Shown one piece after another: positions 27,741-43,299 of a stretch of DNA of 64,000 nucleotides. A program made the translations under genes and the position numbers. Source of the DNA: Maea johnstoni. Lineage: Eukaryota; Annelida; Polychaeta; Spionida; Magelonidae. The first letter of the stretch is position 1; each line of letters starts with the position of its first letter. The notes beneath the pieces were generated by a model. The model was given only the letters and a program-made list of their open reading frames with translations, searched no databases and had not been told where the DNA came from. Location of the stretch: contig OZ012685.1 of the NCBI GenBank assembly GCA_963942565.1, forward strand, positions 26,156,576 through 26,220,575. The letters run 5' to 3'.

Positions 27741-28032
27741 TCATAGTACAGCAGTTTGGAAATCAGAAAAACAAAATTGTAGTGACTGAATTTCGTCTTT
27801 AATCCGTTATACAAGATCAACTACATCACTTAGTTTGGTTCCTCCGCCGATCAAAGTCCAGCTTTTTAAACACTCATTCACTTACCAAGGTATAATGAAA
27901 TGGAATTCCTTATCTTTAACTACGAAAATGGCACCATCTCTCTCATCATTCAAGAAACTATACATAGAAGAACAATTTTTAACTCAAAATCAAATCCTGT
28001 ATCTTACTGTGTGACCCACGTGAAATAAAGAT

Positions 28033-28165
28033 AATTATTATTATTATTATTATTAATATTATTATTATTATTGTTATTATTTTTATTATTATTATTGTTA
28101 TTATTGTCATCATCATCATTACTATTATTTTATTATTATTATTATTATTATCATTATTATTGTTA
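28033..28165. repeat. (ATT)n array
   Basis: ATT repeats with GTT and CATCATCAT interruptions. Confidence 0.95.
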
Positions 28166-28570
28166 TAATTAGTTTGTCCTATATGCATCAGCGGTATATG
28201 TTTATATCATTGTATTGCTCATTGCACTTAGAATATATAAACTTGTAATAGCATTCTGCAATAAATTACTGTGCTATCCTCTTAAGATGGACTACTGAAA
28301 TTGTGCAGTCCTTTTTGGAATAACTTATATACGTGAAAAAATCATTTTGCTTGTCGCAGGTGTGTCTTACGTCTAGATAGATAGTTTAATGGCATTATCT
28401 AGTCTGGATGTGTACATGTGCGCATCAATATTCTACTTTTATGACAGGCAATGATGCACCAGCTAAGGAATGCTTGGAAGGAATAGGTGGGCGTATTTGC
28501 TTTATACCGATGGGGGTCGGTCATGGCCTAGTAGTGGTAATGGTGGCTATACAAATGCGCGGCGTTGTGA

Positions 28571-29661
<1,091 letters not shown>

Positions 29662-29745
<84 letters not shown>

Positions 29746-29755
29746 TTGTGTGTGC
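29662..29755. repeat. (TA)n-(TG)n array
   Basis: TA dinucleotides followed by a short TG run. Confidence 0.97.
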
Positions 29756-30397
29756 GCATCGTGTATCTTTTGTAATGACTTTGTGCATGAGCTAGTAAAT
29801 GTCTCATAGAAAGAGACCTATTTGTAGGCTGTTTTTTTATATGAATGGTTACCTTGAGCGATACACTGACGCTGAAGGGCCACATGTGCAATGATACATC
29901 GCGGGTCAGGCCCACCCTCCTCTTGAAGGCAAGATTTATGTGAGGAAAGATGTGGGTTGATGGTGATTATATTGCTGTTGGAGCAATACTACAGTGTAGT
30001 CGCTCCCATCTACCCAATCATTATCAGGTTGTGAATATTAACACATTTTCACGTGGAGCATACACGTACACGTTTCTGAAGGTAATATTGATAGTTTGAT
30101 AGTTAAGCAGTATTTTGAATACAATTTTTACTGCAAGCGTCTGTTCCTCCATGGTTTCAAGAATCTCTCGTTACACATTCACAAAAATACTCTATTTGAA
30201 GAGGTGTGTGTAAAGTTGTTATTTCATGTCTTCCTGAGGGAATTCCATTATACTAGAAAATAGTAATTGCTGTATAGAGGCCACTTGGCTTTATATTGGT
30301 AAAACACGCTTATAATGTTGGTTTGGAAGTAATGGTATTGATAAATGAAGGTGTAAGAGATTTTGTGCTGACATCAAAACTGCAAAACCCATTTATG

Positions 30398-31482
30398 AGG
30401 CTAATTGTATGTTTGTATGTATGTATGTTTATTGTCTGAAACAATCGCTTACACAATCTAACGTTAATAATACTAAAAACGTGTGTGATACATGAGGAAT
30501 TATAGTTACAAAAATGATAGTCAAGGAAATTAACAGAACAAATAAAAGAAACACGTGTATAAGATTATTGGTATTAGCATGTCATAGGGCTAGTCTTATA
30601 TGTTGGATATATCTGTGCTTAAACAGCATCCCAAAAGCCTATACCTCAAAACTGAATCATATATTTGAGAAATGAAGCTTGCAGCAATAATACTTAATGG
30701 GTTCGTTCGTTTGCTTCTTCAGATATATCAGGGTTGTATATCCCCAACAGGCTCCTTAGTAAGTCATCTGAGGAGAACAGAATTTGTACTCCACATCTAT
30801 TATCAAAACGTCTGTCTCTAGTATCTCGTGGGGATAGGCCTCTGAGATTTATATGTCTCGCATCTTCTATCTCATAAAAATCACACATTGAGCATACATT
30901 ACTACTCGGTAGTTCATTCTTCTAGCGGTAATCATTAACTTTCAGAAGACTGATTTTACACGCAATTTTGGCCATAATCTTGCACATATGCATACATTCT
31001 GGTCTTAAATCCGATATGTGCCACTATATCATATTTTTTACTGAACTGTTAAGTTGCCTTATAGTAGACGTTGCTTTAAATAGGAAAGGTATAAAAGATA
31101 CCAGTTCCTGTTTTCTAGTGTTCATGCTCTCGGCCACACTTAAATTTTCCAAATCTGCTATAAAAGGCCTCACTGTGAGCATTTTCATGACATCAGTATA
31201 TAAACCAAAGAGAATTGTAACTTTTAAAGGGTCAAAGACTGGACTGTTCTGAGGATTTTCGATGTCATACTCTTTATCTCTATCTCTATCTACAGTCCTA
31301 TCAAAAAGCATTTTCTTTGAGTAAAGAATAGGTTCTAATCTCAGCCATCCAAGACCCACATAACTAGTTTCATTCGGGGACTCTGGTGGGAATAGCTTGA
31401 GTCTACTCCCTGAATAGCACTGAAACCATTCCAGTATCCTGATATCGTGACAATACCCATAATTATACCGCTTATGGAACAA
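30398..31482 (-). mobile_element. LINE fragment, C-terminal part
   Basis: The minus strand reads YVGLGWLRLEPILYSKKML, like the region after the reverse transcriptase in LINEs. Further on, VCSMCDFYEIEDARHI is a CxxC...H cluster like the C-terminal zinc knuckle. It ends near a short (CATA)n tail following AATAAA at 30398-30435. The two readable parts are in separate open frames and the final cysteine of the knuckle is not visible, so the copy is dead. Clade not determined. Confidence 0.5.
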
Positions 31483-31612
31483 AAGGGACTTTCATATCCC
31501 AGAAAAGTAAGCTGCAAGTTCTTGTTGTTAGATCCCCTGCTCTAAACCCTAAACCTGCCACTGAATTTAATACCCATCTCACTTTTCCTCATCTTTTCCT
31601 AAACCCTATCCG

Positions 31613-33269
31613 CTTAAAGTGTAACTCCATCTTCAAAATTAAAAAAAATATGTTGTAGAGCTCAATCTCACCTTTCATAGGACACCTTGATTACAATTGT
31701 ACTCATAACATAAACTGAGATATTACCCTTTAAAGGTAGCTTTATGGGGGCTGCCATGTTTGTTTAGAGGGACCCTAATTAGTGATGCTAATTAGATGCG
31801 TGTGATGTAATGCTGTGTCATCCTCAGAGGCTCAGTCAATAGGATATGACAGCTAAGAGAAGGAGCTTAGAAGCAAGCTCCAGGTGACAGCTTAAAACTT
31901 GAGCACAAAGATGGTGAATTGTCAAGCTTTTGGATGCAACAATGATTCTAGAAAAGGAGCTGGGAAAACATTCTACATAATTTCTAACCCAAAGAAATAT
32001 CCAGAAAAATCAGAATTAATAGCTAGATGGAACTGGTTGGACTTTGAAGACTTTCAAATTTACTCATGCCAAGAGAGGCAGGTAATGTCAAAGTCCATGT
32101 GTTCCATTACACAGTCAACATCTTAACCTCCAGTTTTTCCTCTAGAATATCCCACTCATGGCAACAGATACATTCCTTCTCAGATAAAGACACACAGACT
32201 CCACATCCACACCAGTCTGTATTTCCTACTCGTTCCGAATCAGAGTTTCCCTCCAGGTCACTGTCACTGTCCCCAGAGTTAGAAACAAATTCATCTTCAG
32301 AATATCTGGTTCAAATGCACATGGTTGAATGCCAAGGAGGTTTTCCATATCTGCCTGTAAATCCACTAAGAATGAGGCACACAAATAGATGTTGTCCCCA
32401 CGAATGTCTCTGCTCAAATGAATGAAATCCTTTACCTGTTGTAAATGAGTGATCAAGTTAATAGCTATTATGAATTAGTATTAAAATACCAATATCACAG
32501 TATAATTAGTAGGTGGTTTCTTGGCTTTCTGGTTTCATAATTGTAATTCATTTGCTTGTGGTTTCCTAACAGTAACTAGCCTGACTGCAATTTGTAGTAG
32601 TTGTGCCCAGAGGATGTGTATTGCAGTTAAGCTCCTGGGTAAAGCTTAGGATACCAGAGTACATTAAATGCCTTTGGGAATAATGTGTATTGCAGTCAAT
32701 TCCTTAGAGGCTAACGCTGACAATACACTCACAGCTTACAAATTGAAAACTTTCATCACAAGATTACAATGTCAGAACATTGTAGGAAATAGTAAATGCC
32801 AGTCTATTTTGTAAACAGGTAGAATTTCTTGAGCCCTAAAGCTCATCCATAACCCTTTTACTACAGGTCCCTTTCCCTCATTGCTTTTGCCAAACAGAAC
32901 CTGGTATACCTCTAGAATAGACAGGTATACACAGTGCCTCTGTTTGTTGTCGAATGCATATGGTACACCACTTTCCTCTTTGCAAGTCATATACTTATAA
33001 CAGCATGTGCTAGTGTATTCAGTTCTGGAGAGCTCCAGAGCTCCAGCCTGCATGTAGCAGTATTACATCACTTCCTGTCTCTGATAAGCTCCAAGATGGC
33101 GCCTCCATGAACCAGCTGAGGCAGTGAATTTGCTGCATTTTGCAAGATACAAACTTGAATATCTCAGTCAATTTGCGGAGTACAATTATAATCAAGGTGT
33201 CCTGAGAAAGGTGACATTGAGCTCTACAACATATCTTTTTTAATTTTGAAGGTGGAGTTACACTTTAAG
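31613..33269. mobile_element. Kolobok-like TTAA transposon with long inverted ends
   Basis: Inverted repeats of at least 110 bp: the left starts CTTAAAGTGTAACTCCATCT and the right complement reads CTTAAAGTGTAACTCCACCT; both continue through TATGTTGTAGAGCTCAAT and GGACACCTTGATTA. TTAA lies at both borders (31614-31617 and 33265-33268). TTAA duplications together with a THAP-domain exon inside point to the Kolobok superfamily, in which both are known. The interior is only about 1.4 kb without a full transposase, so the element is internally deleted and non-autonomous. An alternative border reading with a 9-base flank CCCTATCCG / CCCTATTTG would instead suggest a P- or hAT-like origin. Confidence 0.7.
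31911..32081 (+). pseudogene. THAP-domain exon inside the Kolobok-like element
   Basis: ATG at 31911 opens MVNCQAFGCNNDSRKGAGKT followed by a FY...PK...ARWNW stretch: the CxxxxC pair, basic loop and tryptophan of a THAP zinc-finger DNA-binding domain (C2CH). A plausible donor GCAG/GTAATG ends the block at 32081. The C-terminal CxxH half was not found nearby. It would form the DNA-binding N-terminus of the element's transposase; the remaining coding capacity appears lost. Confidence 0.65.
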
Positions 33270-36183
33270 CCCTATTTGTGAAAAACTAGGCCCAGGAAGT
33301 CGTAATCTACCTTTTCCTAAACACGTTATCTCCCAAACCTATGTTCCCTAAACCTGGAGAACTTGTTTGCCTCAGTGGAATTTACTGAGATGCTCACTTT
33401 CTGATATGTACATAGATTCCCTTTGAACATAATTAGCATCAAGCAGAATCTTAACTAGCTCCCAACATAAACAGAAGTAGTTGTTAAGGCAGTGTAATTG
33501 GCATCTGGAAACGCATTGTCCAATTGGAACATATCCCCGGTAACACAGAGCATTAATGTGTTGTCATGACATAGTTTGCAGATACGTATGGGGGTTATTA
33601 CTGAAGTAGGAAATGAAAGCATACCTCAGGTATACATTAATTATGTAGTTTCCTATGGCATTAAGATTACTGACAATCCATATGGTGGGTCCAGCACTTA
33701 CGATATTAGCTGACAATTTCCTCATTTAGAGCCACTAGAGGGTTATAACACTCATAGTCATATAACTATATATTTTCTAAACGAAGACCCCCTTTCCGCT
33801 ACTTCAAAGTGCAACTTCGATTTATCTAAATTCTTTTTTTTAATTTTCAGTGTTTCAATGAGAAAAATGTAATTTCTTCAATAAAATCGCTTTTAGTTCA
33901 GGGGCAGAATTCCCATTAAACTTTAACAGACTACACGTTTATACATGTACCTAGAAAAGGGTGTGTGGGATTATTATTTACATTCTTAAGGGGGATATAC
34001 AGTTTCAAAGCCAAGTGGGGTATTCTTTCCATAGGAATGAGTCAATTTCACTAATCTCCGGAAGTGGACATACTATTGAAAATCCAAAACACCCCTTTGT
34101 TGCTCCATTAGTAATTATGACTTCAAAGGGTTTAATTGAAAAGGGAAACTTTATATAGCAACCCAATTCTGCTGTAAATTAATTGGTCAGAAAAGACAAA
34201 TTATCAATCTCCACTTGGAAATGGTCCAATGACACAGAAAAGTAGGATGGGCTAAGCAGATTTCGTCATGTTATTTGAAATGTTGATGATGTTGACAAGA
34301 CATTTGCATCATAGATTATAAAATTCTTTTCATCATTTTTGATTGGTTATATCCCAGCTATAAGTGAATGAGTGACTTTTAATATACAGAGCTTGGACAA
34401 TTAACAGAATATATATTTCTTTAGTCCTGTGAAGGAATCGCCCTATTGTGTTTGACAAGCACGATCCAGTTACTGTAGGATAGAGATATGCTGTCAATGA
34501 TTGTTAGCATTTTAACTAGAAATGCCTATTTAAAGATGAGGTTACTAAAAGTGAAGGTGGGAGTAGGGGAGTCCACTGGGAGGGGAGGAGTAGCTTACAC
34601 TCATTATGTACTAGTATTCTATTTAGAGTCCGACGCTGGTAGGGTAATTAACTGAAACCCCTGCTATGCTAAGTTGTTAGTAAATAAAATCATGTGGATG
34701 TGGGAACTTGACACGTACCTCCAATAACTTGGAATAACTTTTTCTTCTAAAATGACACTTATGAATGAAATTGCATGACTATGTCAGTGTGGTCAACGTA
34801 TGGTAAACTTATACCATCGATAAGAAATGTCAAAACCCCAATTGTGTTATTTGATAGTGAAATAATTCTTGACCGACCTTAAGTTAATGCTGTACTGGTA
34901 TTTAACATGTAACATGTGCTATATTTTTAAACCATTTGATATGTAAGATGCGTACTTTTTGGTATAGGTGATGATCTCCTTTCCATTTGTTTATGTAGTA
35001 TACTTGTGTTACGACTTGCCAAAAGAACATCCTCCTCAAGCATTAATAAAAGCCCGTCTGCCCCACGCCAGAAAAAGTGCACATTGCCTCTATAGAATGT
35101 CTGAAATACTGATAAGTACCATTTAGGAAGCAAGTATGATTGGAGCCATGTTACCAGTATTTATCCCACCATACGTAACTATTAGGAAATTCTTCACTTT
35201 GCTTGAACTAAATGACTCATTTACATTCTCGCAATACTGACACGTGAGATCACGTCTCCACCGTTACGGCTTCCGATGACTTTAGTCTTAACCAATTCCT
35301 GTCGTAGAGTTCACATACATGTATATCATGTTGATCTACGATACTTGTAAAAATAACTTTGAAATAAAGGGTGAGTATACGAAATTGAAGTAAATTTGCT
35401 GGTAAATGTGGAATTAACGTTTATCTTTCAAATATACCTCTTCCAAAAATGATTTAGTGTGAAGAATATCACAGAAACAGTCTTTGTTGGTGAGTAGAGG
35501 AATATGTGTAAACGGTATCACAGGTCCTGCAGTTTCTTTGCGGAAAGAATGAATACAATAATTCTTAGAAAATACAAGACCTGGGAGTATCGTTTCACTT
35601 CATGATAGAAATACATAAAAAATGAGACGCCGGATGAGAGTCCTAGGGGTCTTGTAAGATATGCACTTTAATGGCATCGAGGATGCCATCGTATCTTCGA
35701 GAATCATATCTTCAAATGTGTAGTAGTCGTTGACCTATATTGTGGCAGATTAAAGCTTGATTGAAACGGGAAGCAATTAGGTACACGATGGAGATTTTTA
35801 ATACGAACGGGTCTTATAATAACTTTCCCTGAATGCCCTTAACAAAAATGACAATGTGCGTTGCTGTCACATGTTATCAGGATTTCCGGGGAAATAAATT
35901 GGTTGCCATCGAGTATCTATTTCGTTTTAATTAAAAACTCAAACAGGCCATGGGCGGAAGACACGCACTCATACGTTGTGACAATAGAGCTTCGCAATCA
36001 GGATCCTTACTCTTCAATATAGAGCACAATCGAACAATGGAATCGGTTCACCAAGTGCAATGTAGGTATTTTGCAAAGAGATACTTTATACGTAAGTTTC
36101 ACAATGTGAGCCTGGATGAATGGTTGTATTTATATTAAATGACATTATCTTCGCAGCTAATAAACAATAAACTACGTTAAAGT
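33270..36183. other. Unannotated stretch of about 2.9 kb
   Basis: No domain-bearing frame and no copy of the repeat families in this window. One 8-base hairpin, ATGGCATC-GAG-GATGCCAT, occurs near 35673. Nothing recognised. Confidence 0.55.
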
Positions 36184-36246
36184 AATAATAATAATAATAA
36201 TAATAATGATAATAATGATAATAATAATAATAATAATAATGATGAT
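36184..36246. repeat. (AAT)n array
   Basis: AAT/GAT trinucleotides; Tyr-rich or His-rich open frames across it are repeat products. Confidence 0.95.
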
Positions 36247-37312
36247 AGTTATAACAACACAGAGGCAAAACATGAACAGAGAGAAGAAAGAATGGCAAAC
36301 AAGAAATAAAAAAACAGTGAACAAATTGAGGAATAATATCTATAAGAAAAAATACAAATAGATAAGAGTGAACCAAATGTTCATTAAGTGTAATCATATT
36401 TTTTTTATTACGGAAGAAGCAATGAGGTAAGGATTTTGCCTCAATATACACCAAGTAAATGCAAAAATAACTTAGCGAGAGTGAAAAGATGACTTTTGGG
36501 TCTTTTTAACTTTTCATCTTCCAACCTTCTAGATTGGCACATTCATTTCTTCACTGACATTATGGTTTGACGCAAAGTATTAGGTATTTAGGAAATATTA
36601 ATTGTTCATTGATACATTGGAATGAATCATAAGTCTTTTTTCCAAAATACATTCTATCCTATATTTCTATAGACAAATATTAAACTTTATCGTAGGGTTG
36701 CACACAACGACTTTGATTGTAAATGGTTGTAGTTTTAAGGTACAGAGTAAGTCTCACCTCTTCGTCCAGCATTCATCATCTCCTGGATAACTGTTTATTT
36801 GCATAGCCCTAGAATACCCGCGTATGTAAGAGAGTGGCGAACCCAACCAGCTTCGTGAAAGTTGTCTCCCAACTTTGCAAATTTTATACCCCGACATTTT
36901 TTTAATTCTCATTTTTTTTAATTCAAATGTTTTTATTGTCGTCTCTCAACGTCATAGTAATTCATTAAACAAATATGTCTCATGCTATGATACAATCACA
37001 TTCCACGAGCAAAAACGACTCAAAGCATTATACAATCAAATAAGAACTGGTATTAATCACTGCTTTCAACCTAACTACCCAATTAGAAATAAGTTCCACT
37101 TCACCACATTAGCCAATTGTTATTTAATCAACGAACTCGAACATTCGATTTGTAATTGGGAATCTTTTCTTTATTGGGTGACATGTGTGAGTGTATATAC
37201 TTTGCAATACAGTGGCTTTCCCCATGGCCAAATGGTCTAGTTTTTTGCAACTTGCCTCACCTCTGCAAACTGTGGTTATGCTTACATTTGATGCATGTGG
37301 GAAAGTTATCAC

Positions 37313-37565
<253 letters not shown>

Positions 37566-37568
<3 letters not shown>

Positions 37569-39003
37569 TTAGATAAATCTAGGCTAAAACACATTTAGAA
37601 ATTGCCAGAATATTAAATGTTTTTTGGCCTAAGTAGGTTAAACATTCTCCTGATTCTTCACTGATATGTTGCCAAGATACATTACTGGCACTACACGCGT
37701 CGTATCTATACAGATATGAGGCGGAAAGATGAGCTAAAGCATACAAATGTCATGGAGTGTTTTCATAGCACTCTGCTGAGAAAAAACCTAGCCATAAGCA
37801 CGTTGACCTAAACATGGCCACTGTGTCAAAGAGAATTTATAAAAATATACGTACACATATCATGAGAAATTCTGATGATTATCTCAATAAATCAGGATAG
37901 ACTTATAAAGATAACTATTTCCTAGATAAGACTGAACTAATAGCCTCATATTTTAGTAGTAAAGCTACATGGGCGCTCTTACGTGTAGAATCAATGAGTT
38001 AATAGTTTAGGAGCAAAGTGCGGTTGTGTGATGATTCACGACAGTTTTTTCCTCCAAAAAAGTAACAACGTAACATCAAGATGATATGTATGTCTTGTAG
38101 TTGACATTTCCTTTTCGTAACTCATCCATCTTTCGAAGTGGTCTATCTCTTTTGCATGCTTGAAGAGCAAAAACATAAAAATTCTAATGGCCTTACGGTT
38201 TGGTGCTTTTATCATAAATATTAATTTTGACCTGTCTTCGTTTCTAAACAGCGTAGCTATTTCACTGTCAAAGTTTTTTTTACTGCATAAAATTATAACA
38301 AATCTATGTGTTGATATTTCAAAGAAATTCTGCAAAACGCACGCTTTTTATTTCTTAACAACACACACACACACACACGCACACAAAAGAACAACCACTA
38401 TTTGGTACATTTAACACAAAACAAATACCAATTCCTGTACAAAATTGGAGAATTATGGATTTTGAGACACAAATTTGAAATTCTATATCCTACATTTCGT
38501 CAACATCAGATACGATTTTCAATGTTACCGTGCAATAGGAATTACATTTGACCATTTTTGATCAAATATTGGTTTCTCCTCAATATAAGTTTCCCCTCAA
38601 TACCTGCATAATACTGTTCAACAGTAACTGCACTGATAGTTCATATGGAAGTTTTGGTTTATACTTACATGAAATTTATCATTTGAATACGTGGAACCTC
38701 ATATCAGCAGAAATATTGAGCTCAGCAATAAATCACAAGCTCGTAATCATTTATGACTCGTTTTATGTCTTGTCTGAATTCACAACTGAATTGACCTTCT
38801 ATCGTTTTATCTCATCAAGTAGAAATCTAGAACCATACTAGCGTAGGGACCTCTATAAAATTCACATTCCTCTCATTTTGTGGCCCTCCAGGGCAATATT
38901 TTCTGACAAGCATTGAGAATACCCTCATCAATTCTTTTCAAAACTACTGCTGAATTTCTCCGCTCGAGCATTCTTACTGGTATGCAACGATATCACAGGG
39001 CGG
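37566..39003. other. Unannotated stretch
   Basis: Contains a small (CA)n run near 38361-38385. No gene recognised. Confidence 0.55.
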
Positions 39004-39259
39004 TACAGTACAGACATTTAATTTCTGCACCAGTCTATTGGACGTCAGCCAGTGCCTAGTTGTACGAACATTCATGGATAACATGTCAAAAAATAAGCTA
39101 AGCACATCAGTGATCCTCGTAGCTTGCAAATCAAAGCTACGTTCAGTTTTAAGATCATCCATGCTTCCATGCCCAGGAGGCTGGGTGGAAATCGGGCGTG
39201 CGGTTGTGTATCATGCCCGAGTGGCCCACCAAGTGCAGGAATTAATTGTCGGCACTGTA
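39004..39259 (+). mobile_element. TA-type miniature transposon, copy 3
   Basis: TACAGTACAGACATTTAATT at the left and GTCGGCACTGTA at the right, full interior, same orientation as copy 1. Confidence 0.88.
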
Positions 39260-40923
39260 GGAATTTTGCTCTCCCTTGCTTTCCTGGACATTAAGCCTTT
39301 GTGCTATCCCATACTGTTTCAAAACCAGACTTTCATCTGCAGTGTATGAAATTCTTTGCCAACCCAAACACATACATGTGCACTAGCACCCTCACCAATA
39401 GCAACAGTCTTTGAAAAATGCCATGGCAGTTGCAGTATCATTCTTCAATGGCATGTCCCGTCTAAGTGAACTATCTGTAAAAGACTGACCCCGGTGGTTG
39501 TGATTTTGATTAAATGATAAGCCTCAGAAAGATAAACTTCTTTGGAAACATTTACCAATTTACTGGAACTAAGGAAAAAGTTTACATGTGGAAACAAATA
39601 TTTCAGTTCTGAGCTAGATGTTAAATACATGTATTCCATTCTTCCATTGTCGTACATATCTATTCACAATGCTAGAAGAAATGGCCGCACGAATTGTTGC
39701 GCAGCTGTAGGTCCACCATAAATCTTATTTTTTCTTCTGTCCAATCAGCTACCTTTGGGCACGTGAAGGTGATCTCTAATCTTGCCTTATCCCCGAAGGC
39801 AGTCATACTTATCAATATGAAAGTTGAACACGATGGATCTCTTGGCAAATGATCGTGGAGCATGTGCACTCCGTAAAATCAAAACATTGGACGAGAGAGT
39901 GAGAGAGAGAGTGAGGGGGGGGGGGGGGAGGGGTATGGCCTCAGAAATACCTATCAGGATAATACCTCTTAAATAATACATTTATACATGAGTTTTTTCT
40001 CGGGTCGATGGTGCACCATTTGATCATTCTAGATGCAAACATGTTAGGAGATCAGCAGCTGATTGCGCACTCGTTCCCATTTTTGTCTCTTTTGACAGAA
40101 AAAATGTTATTTTGCATGCCGAGTAAATAAATCGGTCGCTTTAAGTACATGTATATACATACTATATGTGGATCACTTAGGTGGATAGGCTACTACGGTA
40201 AAGCTGATTTTTCTCGCAGCAAATAAAATCTTTCCAAGGTGCAGTTAACGATAACTTTACCGTTACTGGTGCATAGTAATGAACATACTTAAGCGTTATC
40301 GATAACCTCATACATGCAAATGTATTATGACTAACACTTTCTTAATCATAATACGAACAGATTGTGAGATATCTTGATAGGTCATGTACATCTAGATGAG
40401 GAGAAAAAACACTGGTACACATAACATGTAAATGAACTGGTTAGTTATTGGGTTTAATTAGGCCTGAAGACTTGGCTGGCGGATAATGTCAACTGAGGCC
40501 AATGATCTTGAGTGGAAGATGAGGGCAGAGCGCTGCGTAGCCAGAAGCTCTCGGAAACACACCAACGGTCGAAGCTGGCATTTCCACAAACCAAGTCTGA
40601 AGGCGTAACTTTAACCCATTTATAGCGGGTTTTATGATAGAGTTCAGTTCAATTGTCAGCATGTTTTACCTAGCTTTCAAGCGTATTTAGATCATATATT
40701 TTTATGCTAGATTGTTGACCTACATCCTATGTAACCCATATGAAAGCAGAGCCTTCTGGGAAAGTTTCAGGTCAAAAGTCACATGGACACAGTAGCTAGA
40801 ACACCCATTGGACACTGAATCTTAGGTTTTATCTTTTAAATATAGAAGAGTTTAAGTACCACACTCGGCTAATTAATCCATAAAAGGGCTTCAATGAATA
40901 TTTTGATAGGAAACCTATTTGTG
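39260..40923. other. Unannotated stretch with a hairpin near 40.5 kb
   Basis: A GC-richer inverted pair (CCTGAAGACTTGGCTGG at about 40462 and the complement of CCAAGTCTGAAGG at about 40598) spans 40462-40612. A G-rich run lies at 39915-39928. Otherwise nothing recognised. Confidence 0.45.
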
Positions 40924-41187
40924 TACAGTGCCAGCATTTAATTCTTGCACTAAATACATGGGCAGCCCAGGCATGATACACAACCGCACGCCCGATTGCC
41001 ACCCAGTTTCCTGGGAATTGATGCGACCATAGGTTCTTGACCTTAAAACCTTAGCTGTGATTGGTCAGCTACGTGGGTCATTGATACGCTTGGCTTATAT
41101 TTTGACATGTTATCCAAGGGTGTTTGTACAACCAGGCACAGATAGACGTCCAGTCAACTTGTACAGGAATTAAATGTATGTACTGCA
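40924..41187 (-). mobile_element. TA-type miniature transposon, copy 4
   Basis: Reverse orientation: TACAGTGCCAGCATTTAATT at the left; the right end is mutated (AATTAAATGTATGTACTGCA). Confidence 0.82.
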
Positions 41188-41383
41188 GCCCCCCTGGTTA
41201 CTTTCAGGGGTAATGTCAGCGGCCATAACCTCTGAGGTAGGGTGCATTAGCCAGAAAGGTTAGTCGGGTAAGTCTCCAAGGGTCAATATGAACTTTGTGG
41301 CAAATGATAAAACTTGATCACCTTGCCAACACGATATAAAACTTACCTAAATGGACTGATAGTGCACCACAGGTACATGTATG

Positions 41384-41647
41384 TACAGTACCGACATTAA
41401 ATTCCTGCACTAAATGCATCGGCATCCCGGGCATAATACACGACCGCATGCACAATTGTCAGTAAGTTTCCTGGGCATGGATACATGGATGACCTCAAAA
41501 CTGAAATTTACTTTGATCCACAAGTCACGTGGTCATCGATATGTTTGACTTATTCTCTTTTTTTGACATGTTACCAATGGTGTGTGTACAACCAGGCACT
41601 GGCGAACGTCTGGTCGACTGGTGCAGGAATTAAATGTCTGCACTGTA
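41384..41647 (-). mobile_element. TA-type miniature transposon, copy 5
   Basis: TACAGTACCGACATTAAATT to AATTAAATGTCTGCACTGTA, reverse orientation, 197 bp beyond copy 4 and in the same direction. Confidence 0.88.
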
Positions 41648-42894
<1,247 letters not shown>

Positions 42895-43299
42895 GGAAAG
42901 TTTGCTGTCTTGGAAAAATGTTTGATATATATATTTCGAGCCAAGTAGCAACATTGATGTATTGATGACATATATACATGCTATATGAATAATGATAAAA
43001 ATGTGCACTCCATTGCAGAAAAAATACACCAGACTCTGATAAAGTCATACTAACCTTTCCTAGGTAGTTTCAACTGTGAATCACGAGCATATCATGCCAA
43101 ATTCAAATATAGTTGTGAAGTTCTAATTTGATTCAAAAACGCCGTTAACTTTGAGTTTCGGTCTAAGTTATAAGAGCCGTGTTACAACATTAAATATTGT
43201 TTGACAGGCTTTGAAATGACTGTTTACCTAGAAAATATATGTAACTTGGAAAAACTCTTTTCTTATAGATTGTCTTATACATCTTAACTATATTTCTTT

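Noticed and set aside
30694-31482. Host gene on the minus strand
   Set aside because: The motifs fit the C-terminal part of a LINE better, with a microsatellite tail at the 3' end.
40462-40612. Structured RNA gene
   Set aside because: The inverted pair is imperfect and has no polymerase III boxes, Sm site or terminator; kept only as a hairpin remark.
40618-40890. Another TTAA-type element (TTTAACCCATTTATAGCGGG... CATAAAAGGGC)
   Set aside because: The ends do not pair well and the right TTAA is misplaced.
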